Shown one piece after another: positions 15,178 to 20,563 of a DNA stretch of 20,563 bases. The notes under the pieces were generated by a model. The model was given only the letters and a program-made list of their open reading frames with translations. It did not search any database and was not told where the DNA came from. Source of the DNA: Bacteroidales bacterium. GTDB lineage: Bacteria; Bacteroidota; Bacteroidia; Bacteroidales; 4484-276. Location: positions 1 through 20,563 of the forward strand of contig JAOZRY010000011.1 of assembly GCA_029939965.1 (NCBI GenBank). The letters are read 5' to 3'. Positions within the stretch are counted from its first letter, which is position 1. Each line of letters opens with the position of its first letter. Made by a program: the position numbers and the translations under genes.

Positions 15178-16347
15178 TTATTTCAACAAATCAAGAGTTA
15201 ATCTTACGCTCTTTCGTGCTTTTTCCATTTCCGGTTCAACAGCCTCCAAAATATGTTGGCGGAGGCTGCCCCTTTGTTCATAAGCCCTTTTTATGATTTC
15301 AGTAAGACTTTCGGAGGTTAGGGTTTTTAAATCAATATTCCACTTTCCCATGCCAATGGTTTCCAAAAATGCCACACTTTTAGGGTAGGCATTGATGCTG
15401 ATCATGGGAGTGCCCTGCGCTGCACAAAAAATTAAGGTATGTGTTCTAAGTCCGGCATGAACTTCTACCATACCAAGCAATGCGGCCAGTTCCTGATAGG
15501 AATATTTTCTATTGTCGAGTACACCAATTCTGTCTTTATTCCGGATGTTTTGAACACACTCCTGTGTAATTTTTATATCCATAATTTGGGTAACCGTAAA
15601 AAGAATGTCCACATCCAAACTTTCGATAAGGCGATCGGCAGTGGCTGCAATTAGCTTACAAAAATCATTTCTGCTTAAAGTTCCTGTTTGGTTCCAGTTG
15701 TCGATGTAGGCATTTACATTTAATCCAATTGTTCCACCGGGTGCTTTAAACAAGGTTTCGTGTTCAATTATTTCCTTAATACGTGAGTTGGAGGGAGCTT
15801 GTGTGTTGAGAGCACTGTCGGCGTTAACTATAATTTCGGGGTGTCGCAAACATAAATCTTCGATTAATTTTTTTGTGTGCTTATCTCTGGTAATTACTAA
15901 TGGGCTTGCATCCAAAACTTTTTGCAGGGCTTTAGCTCCGGCGGCACTATTGATGGGGCCAATACTTGAATTGTAAAAAACGATCGGGATTCCCTTCTTT
16001 TTGCAAAGGCCTGAAAACAGCGAAATGGATTTCAGGTTATTTACCAAAGGGTTGTTGAGTTTTCGATCGAATAAAATATTATCGGTAATTAGCACCATAT
16101 CGGTTTTCGTCATGGCACGGTACAATGGCCAGCCCAAATTTCGGATGGCAAAATTCCATGGCATCATTCCGATAGGGAGAACGTTATAATCCCCAAATTC
16201 TTTACGGATAAATTGAGTGTTGATGGTAGGGATTTTAAACAGAATGTTGGAACATTCAAGCGAAAAATCATGCAACAGATTTCCAAGAATGGCATTGTCG
16301 CCCGCATTACGGCCTGAGTTATTTCCAAGAATAGTGATCGTTTTCAT
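15178..16347 (-). CDS. polysaccharide pyruvyl transferase family protein
   Basis: 389 aa, a normal length. It begins ITILGNNSGRNAGDNAILG with the family's Gly-rich loop (8-18, the GxxxxGxxNxGDxAI pattern), and has GPINSAAGAKALQKVLDAS and ITRDKHTKKLI in the middle, and AGLRTHTLIFCAAQGTPMISI in the C-terminal half (the His/Arg segment of the GT-B-like fold). The family adds ketal pyruvate from phosphoenolpyruvate to a sugar of a surface polysaccharide, or acts as a related GT-B-like transferase; it also includes the CsaB type that pyruvylates secondary cell wall polymers. Cytoplasmic. It lies 76 bp after the epimerase and abuts the FrhB remnant, a frequent partnership. The acceptor sugar cannot be told. 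Confidence 0.85.
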   Translation of the reverse strand: MKTITILGNNSGRNAGDNAILGNLLHDFSLECSNILFKIPTINTQFIRKEFGDYNVLPIGMMPWNFAIRNLGWPLYRAMTKTDMVLITDNILFDRKLNNPLVNNLKSISLFSGLCKKKGIPIVFYNSSIGPINSAAGAKALQKVLDASPLVITRDKHTKKLIEDLCLRHPEIIVNADSALNTQAPSNSRIKEIIEHETLFKAPGGTIGLNVNAYIDNWNQTGTLSRNDFCKLIAATADRLIESLDVDILFTVTQIMDIKITQECVQNIRNKDRIGVLDNRKYSYQELAALLGMVEVHAGLRTHTLIFCAAQGTPMISINAYPKSVAFLETIGMGKWNIDLKTLTSESLTEIIKRAYEQRGSLRQHILEAVEPEMEKARKSVRLTLDLLK

Positions 16348-16423
16348 CGATTTTTTTTTGCCTTTTAATTACTGTTACATTTTATTTCTTTATCAGCTAA
16401 ACGACTGCTTTTTTATTAAAGAA

Positions 16424-17440
16424 CTACATCCATCCTTGTTTTCGATACCATGCGGCGGTTTCAATAATTCCCGTTTCATTGCTGTGTTTGGGTTCATACC
16501 CCAGAATATTTCTCATTTTAGTTACGTCAAAGTGGCGGTCTTTGGAATAAAAAGCAACACGCCTTCGATAAATGGGCGGCTCAATTTTTAGCGGTTTACA
16601 AATGGCTTCACAAACATCACCTATTAGGAAGAAGGGTTTGATCGGAAGCCTGACCACGCGGATTTTCTTGTGGAAATGTTGGGCTACAATGCGGGCTATA
16701 TCTGTGATTGCAATAGGCTCATTGGCACCACTTATAAAAATTTCGCCCAATGCATCAGGATGGGTTGCAGCAGCAATAAAGGTGTTTGTAAGGTCGTCAA
16801 CATGAACGAGGTGATACATACATTTTCCGTTTCCAAGCAAAACAAACACCGGTTTTAAAGCCATTCTGAAAAGTTTTAACAAACGCTTGTCGCCGGGTCC
16901 GTAAATAGCAGCCGGGCGAATAATGGTGTAGGGAAACTTTGTATGGGCGGCATGTTTTATTAGCCACTCTTCGGCTTCGAGTTTTGTTCGCTGATAGCCA
17001 TCACCCGGGGCGAAACGAAATTCTTCGGTGGCTGGTGGCTGATCTATGTGACCATGAACACCTATTGTAGAAACATGGATGTATCTTTTGAAATTGGGAT
17101 TCTGAAGTGCAGCTTTACAGATAATTTGTGTGCTTTTTACATGCACGTTCCAATAATCCTTTTCCGTGCTTTTTGCTTCTCTCAGTGCTGCTGCGAGATG
17201 AAAAACATATTGCTGACCGGCAACCGCCTGTTGCATTATTTTTTCGTCGGATACATCGCCCCTAAACCAGTTGATGTTTAAGTTGGCGAGGGGAGAAAGA
17301 TCAGAGCTTAATCGGGCAAGGGCACTTACCTTTAACCTTGCATTAACAAGTTTTTTTGCAAGCACTTGTCCGGTAAATCCTGTGGCTCCGGTTATGAGTA
17401 CGGGTGTTCCGGCCGGAATATTATCAATAGTATTGTTCAT
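16424..17440 (-). CDS. NAD(P)-dependent extended-SDR epimerase/dehydratase
   Basis: 338 aa. The dinucleotide-binding loop is ITGATGFTGQVL (16-27, GxxGxxG), followed by the acidic GDVSD (61-65), HLAAA (81-85), the catalytic Ser/Thr in IHVSTIGVHG (121-130) and the YxxxK pair Tyr149/Lys153 in GYQRTKLEAEEWL. IIRPAAIYGPGDKRLLK follows, typical of extended short-chain dehydrogenases. The family includes nucleotide-sugar epimerases, dehydratases and 3-beta-hydroxysteroid-type dehydrogenases; position in a glycan operon points to a nucleotide- or lipid-linked sugar. The start overlaps the stop of the PHP-like gene by four bases (ATGA), so the two are translationally coupled. Exact reaction is not predictable. 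Confidence 0.85.
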   Translation of the reverse strand: MNNTIDNIPAGTPVLITGATGFTGQVLAKKLVNARLKVSALARLSSDLSPLANLNINWFRGDVSDEKIMQQAVAGQQYVFHLAAALREAKSTEKDYWNVHVKSTQIICKAALQNPNFKRYIHVSTIGVHGHIDQPPATEEFRFAPGDGYQRTKLEAEEWLIKHAAHTKFPYTIIRPAAIYGPGDKRLLKLFRMALKPVFVLLGNGKCMYHLVHVDDLTNTFIAAATHPDALGEIFISGANEPIAITDIARIVAQHFHKKIRVVRLPIKPFFLIGDVCEAICKPLKIEPPIYRRRVAFYSKDRHFDVTKMRNILGYEPKHSNETGIIETAAWYRKQGWM

Positions 17441-18216
17441 GTTTTCTTTTTTGATCGGGTATGTCTTAAAATCTTGCTGATTGTACTAAAAATGTCCCCG
17501 CGTTTTCCCACAACAGTCGGATTGAAGTTTTGCTGTAAGAAAGCCTGACGAAGAGAACTTGTGGGGTTTGTTTCATCAAAATCACAACTTATTGAGGTAG
17601 CATATTTCCCCATCACTTTCTCCTCACCCGCGAGCGGTAATGGGTCGGATCCGCCAATTACAGTAAAGCCTCTGTTTATGGCCTTTTTCATAAGCCGGGG
17701 TTTTAACCAGATTGTGGGGCGCAACATAGTATCGCCAATGAGCAATGAACCCGGTTTATTTGAACGAATGAGTTTTTCTATTACTTTTCCCCGCTCAAAA
17801 AACCATTTTCCGGGAGCCCAGCTAAGGATGGGGATTCCGTTTTGCCTTTTTATTTCATCAACTACTTCCTGAGCCTGGAGGCCATCTTTAATTTTCACAT
17901 CAACCAATAAACTTAAAATTTCAATATTTTCTTTTGTGATGATTTGGCGACCCGGCAAAAGGTAAAGGTCAGGAAATGCTGATTCGCTAATATAAATTGC
18001 ATTGTTAAGAGACCGAACCACTACCTTTGAATTGATAAGTTTTCGTGGGTTCTCATTTAATTCATTAAAAAAATTGCAGCCGGATGCTTCAGTTAAAATT
18101 CCAATACAAAGAGCATTTTTATCATGCTTTGCAAGGTTGCAGCGCAAATTATCCAGGGCTGTTTTTAAATCGAAACATGAATAAAAATGAAGATGTGTAT
18201 CAACGATTATGCGCAT
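17437..18216 (-). CDS. PHP/amidohydrolase-like protein of unknown function
   Basis: 259 aa, no signal peptide or membrane helix. I do not recognise a named family. The N-terminus IIVDTHLHFYSCFD has the Asp6-His8-His10 arrangement of metal-binding PHP and amidohydrolase barrels; later comes LLPGRQIITKENIEILSL (86-103), with NGIPILSWAPGKW (126-138) and GFTVIGGSDPLPLAGEE (183-199), where GGSDPLP sits where PHP proteins have a GSDAH-type metal loop (His replaced by Leu-Pro). These suggest a metal-dependent phosphoesterase or hydrolase acting in glycan synthesis, but this is inference from short motifs. The gene is coupled to the epimerase (ATGA overlap) and lies 71 bp after the GT4 gene. A hydrolase of a lipid-linked or nucleotide-sugar intermediate is one possibility. 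Confidence 0.6.
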   Translation of the reverse strand: MRIIVDTHLHFYSCFDLKTALDNLRCNLAKHDKNALCIGILTEASGCNFFNELNENPRKLINSKVVVRSLNNAIYISESAFPDLYLLPGRQIITKENIEILSLLVDVKIKDGLQAQEVVDEIKRQNGIPILSWAPGKWFFERGKVIEKLIRSNKPGSLLIGDTMLRPTIWLKPRLMKKAINRGFTVIGGSDPLPLAGEEKVMGKYATSISCDFDETNPTSSLRQAFLQQNFNPTVVGKRGDIFSTISKILRHTRSKKKT

Positions 18217-18287
18217 GGATTTGGCTATTGTTTTTTGCGAGAGGTTTAGTAAATTTCCGAATTGTAAAGATGAGCCATATCATATTT

Positions 18288-19301
18288 TTAGATAAGGTGT
18301 TCATAACATCTTTTTAGCTCCCGGCTAAAATTTTGGAAATTGTATTTGCTTTTATACAATTCCTTCGCTTTTACTCCCAGGCTCACTCTTTTGTTTTCAT
18401 TATCCACTAAATTAACAATAGCTTCAGCCATTGAAGTGGGCTCATGATTGGTAAAAACAGCAATCTCGTTAGAAAGAATAAGGCGGTTGGCCTCCACATT
18501 TGTTGCAACAATTGCCCGGCCCGCTTTTAAATAATCCAAAAGCTTTAATGGAGTATTCATGCCACTCGTTCGGGGCGAAAGCAAAATATCGGAAGCCGAC
18601 AGTATCACCGTTACTTCTTCAGGAGATATCATTCCAACAAAACTCACCTTCTGTAAAATGTTCTGCTTTGCAAACACCATTTTCCAGTTTTCAATCTCTT
18701 CATCTTTGCCTCCAATTAAAATAAACCTTGTGTTGAATCGGGCTTGTAAAACTCGTGCTATCGTACCCATTAATAAATCGATACCCTGATACGGAGCAAA
18801 TGAGCCAACATAAGTAATTAAAACTTCATTGTTGTTTTGCTGCAATTCATTTCGCCGTTCGGAAATTTGTTCTTTTACAGGCACCGTTAAACAAGAAGGA
18901 ATATCAGGAATGTTAAAAACAGGTGTGGCTACCCGCATTTTTATAACCTGATTTGTGAGGCCTGATCCTGTACAAATAACCGCTTTTGCATATTTTACCG
19001 TTAAATATTCAACATGAGCATAAATGGCGAGAACCACATTTTTAACAAATCCTTCTTTGTGCGAAACCGGATCGGAGTGTTTCTCGAAAATTGCTTTGGA
19101 GCCAGACAAACTGCTCAAAAGTACGGCAATCACTCCGCCTTCTTCCACTCCATGAACGACTGTGTATTTTTTTCTTTTCACCATCCGCAACCCCTTAAAA
19201 AGAATGAGGATGTCGAAAACTATCTTGTGCAAAGAAGGGCCGACAGGAATTTGCCTGACGCTAAAAGGATTTGAAACCCTGATAATATTTACTCCTTGCA
19301 T
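18288..19301 (-). CDS. GT4-type glycosyltransferase lacking the usual N-terminal segment
   Basis: 337 aa from the start chosen, the ATG that lies one base after the stop of the upstream GT2 gene (TGAGATG); the open frame could start at 19337 (349 aa) but would then overlap GT2 by 35 bp. The GT-B C-terminal half is complete: VLITYVGSFAPYQGIDLLM, RFILIGG, KVSFVGMISPEEV, and SPRTSGMNTPLKLLDYLKAG with the donor-binding region. The N-terminal half begins at GVNIIRVSNPF, followed by PVGPSLHKIVFDILI and YTVVHGVEEGG, a stretch that in relatives lies about 60-70 residues into the protein; the first strand and Gly-rich loop are missing. It may therefore be inactive or a remnant. Predicted cytoplasmic, using a nucleotide sugar. 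Confidence 0.72.
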   Translation of the reverse strand: MQGVNIIRVSNPFSVRQIPVGPSLHKIVFDILILFKGLRMVKRKKYTVVHGVEEGGVIAVLLSSLSGSKAIFEKHSDPVSHKEGFVKNVVLAIYAHVEYLTVKYAKAVICTGSGLTNQVIKMRVATPVFNIPDIPSCLTVPVKEQISERRNELQQNNNEVLITYVGSFAPYQGIDLLMGTIARVLQARFNTRFILIGGKDEEIENWKMVFAKQNILQKVSFVGMISPEEVTVILSASDILLSPRTSGMNTPLKLLDYLKAGRAIVATNVEANRLILSNEIAVFTNHEPTSMAEAIVNLVDNENKRVSLGVKAKELYKSKYNFQNFSRELKRCYEHLI

Positions 19302-19302
19302 C

Positions 19303-20247
19303 TCAATTTTTCGCATCATCATTTTCAATAATCTCATGAATGAAATACGAATGTGCCTTATGTTTTTTGTAATAAATTTTAGAAATCATATCCGACATCA
19401 ATCCCGAAATAAACATCTGCAGGCCTGTGATGAGCAAAAAAGCAGTTAATATTGGTTTTGCTGAGTCTGACATACTTTGCCCGTTTAAGTATTCGATCAG
19501 TGCGCTAATTCCCGAAAAAACTCCGGCTATCAGGAAAAGAATTCCACCAAAGCCCAATAGGTGCAAGGGGCGCAGGGCAAATTTTTTCCAGAACCAAACA
19601 GAAATCATATCCAAAAACCCTTTAATGGTACGGCTGAATGTGTACTTGGTTTTTCCGAATTTACGGTGTCGGTGATTCACAGGAAGTTCGCCAACTTTAA
19701 ATCCTCTGATTATTAACATGGCGGGGATAAAGCGATGCATTTCGCCAAAGAGCGACAACTCTGAAACACTTTCGCGGGTGTAAATTTTGAGCGTGCAACC
19801 ACTGTCGTGAATGCCATCTTTGATTAATATTTCACGCAAAAAATTTGCTCCTCTCGATGTTATTCGTTTTGTTAGTGTATCCTTTCGGGATTTGCGCCAG
19901 CCCGAAACCACATCAAGGTTATTTTCTTCAAGATGCCTGATTAGGCGGGGAATGTCGGCAGGGTCATTTTGTCCGTCCCCATCAAGAGTAATAATGTAAT
20001 CGTTGCGGGCATAACGCAGACCAGAATCCAGCGCAGCGGTTTGCCCAAAATTCTTACGCAGGCGGATCACTTTTACAGGATGAAGAGACTTTAGGATTCT
20101 GCCTGTTTCATCCTTTGATCCGTCATCCACAAAAATAATCTCGAAAGGAAGTCCGGTTTTCCTGCATACACCCAGAACTTCCTCATGAAGTTTTGCTACA
20201 TTTCCGGCTTCATTAAATACAGGTATTACTATCGAAATACTTTTCAT
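19303..20247 (-). CDS. GT2 polyprenyl-phosphate glycosyltransferase (DPM1/GtrB type)
   Basis: 314 aa. The GT-A domain starts SISIVIPVFNEAGNV, with DDGS at 41-44, KNFGQTAALDSGL (65-77) and the metal-binding DGDGQ at 89-93; RGFKVGELPVNHRHRKFGKTKY (181-201) is typical of GT2 enzymes that act on lipid phosphates. Two membrane helices follow at about 228-252 and 264-288, as in GtrB-like enzymes that make polyprenyl-phosphate sugars on the cytoplasmic face of the inner membrane. The product could feed the GT39-type enzyme at the end of the operon. It is the first gene of the cluster, with candidate promoters just upstream. Confidence 0.88.
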   Translation of the reverse strand: MKSISIVIPVFNEAGNVAKLHEEVLGVCRKTGLPFEIIFVDDGSKDETGRILKSLHPVKVIRLRKNFGQTAALDSGLRYARNDYIITLDGDGQNDPADIPRLIRHLEENNLDVVSGWRKSRKDTLTKRITSRGANFLREILIKDGIHDSGCTLKIYTRESVSELSLFGEMHRFIPAMLIIRGFKVGELPVNHRHRKFGKTKYTFSRTIKGFLDMISVWFWKKFALRPLHLLGFGGILFLIAGVFSGISALIEYLNGQSMSDSAKPILTAFLLITGLQMFISGLMSDMISKIYYKKHKAHSYFIHEIIENDDAKN

Positions 20248-20563
20248 TTTTCATTGATTCGTTTATACAGCTTCGCCCCGTAACTCCCATAATTATAAAA
20301 AAAAATATAGTGTAAGATTTTAAAAACTCAAAACTAAACTTATTTTATAAATGGAATAAAAATAATATGATTTGGCTGATGGCGCAAAAGTACTGTTTCT
20401 TACCGCCTTTTTTTACATCCTTCACGGAATGCTTAAAAAGAGGATAGAGAGGATAGGTGGTAGAGGGTAGAAGTTAGATGTATTATATTCATTTATTGGT
20501 TCTACTGCGAATTTAGTGGAACATACAAAAATGCTTCAATGCTTTAATGATTCAATCCTTGTC
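20248..20563. other. 316-bp intergenic end region, no gene; imperfect 8-bp repeats at the edge
   Basis: AT-rich sequence with the candidate promoters of the glycan operon and a purine-rich stretch at about 20434-20477. At the very end ATGCTTCA, ATGCTTTA, ATGATTCA and ATCCTTGT follow each other from 20531 in 8-base steps. No coding region is visible, and the window ends within the repeat. Confidence 0.5.
20329..20360 (-). promoter_or_regulatory. candidate Bacteroidota-type promoter of the glycan operon
   Basis: On the minus strand TAGTTTTG (complement of 20329-20336) matches the TAnnTTTG -7 element, and TTTA (complement of 20357-20360), one base from TTTG, lies 20 bp upstream, the normal spacing. 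The transcript would start about 75-80 bases before the GT2 ATG. A second match, TACTTTTG (complement of 20385-20392), lies further upstream without a good -33 box. Confidence 0.4.

Noticed and set aside
1..20563. CRISPR arrays, tRNA or rRNA genes, riboswitches, retrons and defence systems
   Set aside because: No regularly spaced repeats, cloverleaf-type sequence, conserved RNA motifs or defence-protein motifs were seen on reading both strands; faint or unusual RNAs could be missed by eye.

Overview
The window looks like chromosomal DNA of a member of the Bacteroidota, probably a Bacteroidales/Marinilabiliales-type anaerobe or facultative anaerobe. The pointers are a SusC-independent TonB-type outer-membrane beta-barrel protein, AT-rich DNA with no purine-rich Shine-Dalgarno sequences before the genes, upstream TAnnTTTG motifs (the Bacteroidota -7 element), and the protein styles themselves. 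No tRNA, rRNA or CRISPR array was seen.

Left part (1-5923): the 3' part of a TonB-dependent-receptor-like barrel gene (+) converges on a two-gene minus-strand unit, a membrane histidine kinase followed by hemW, whose stop and start share one base. A 568-bp gap then leads to a plus-strand gene for a dihydroorotate-dehydrogenase-like flavoprotein.

Middle (5924-12896): a decayed transposase gene (several frames, internal stops) lies next to a strong hairpin terminator. That terminator ends a minus-strand lysine/saccharopine cluster: a stand-alone lysine-ketoglutarate-reductase-type protein, then two diverged tandem saccharopine reductases. In animals and plants the two activities are fused in one protein; here they are split. 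A hairpin between the first and second gene may attenuate transcription. Next come a palindrome-rich spacer, an MFS transporter that seems to have lost its last membrane helices, and a divergently transcribed small FUSC-type membrane protein.

Right part (12971-20247): a minus-strand surface-glycan cluster, in transcription order a polyprenyl-phosphate-type GT2 glycosyltransferase, a GT4 glycosyltransferase missing the usual N-terminal segment, a PHP-like metal-hydrolase-type protein, an extended SDR epimerase/dehydratase, a polysaccharide pyruvyl transferase, a broken FrhB-type (F420 hydrogenase beta-like) gene, and a GT39/GT-C membrane glycosyltransferase. Tight spacing (TGAGATG, ATGA overlaps) says it is one operon. 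The GT2 could make a lipid-linked sugar donor that the GT-C enzyme uses, with the pyruvyl transferase and epimerase making modified sugars. The cluster shows decay: the FrhB gene is a frameshifted, internally deleted remnant whose stop codon still overlaps the GT39 start, and a second short copy of its 3' end lies in inverted orientation on the other side of GT39. I did not find a clearly new defence or mobile system; the most unusual material is the split, duplicated saccharopine cluster and the decaying glycan locus.
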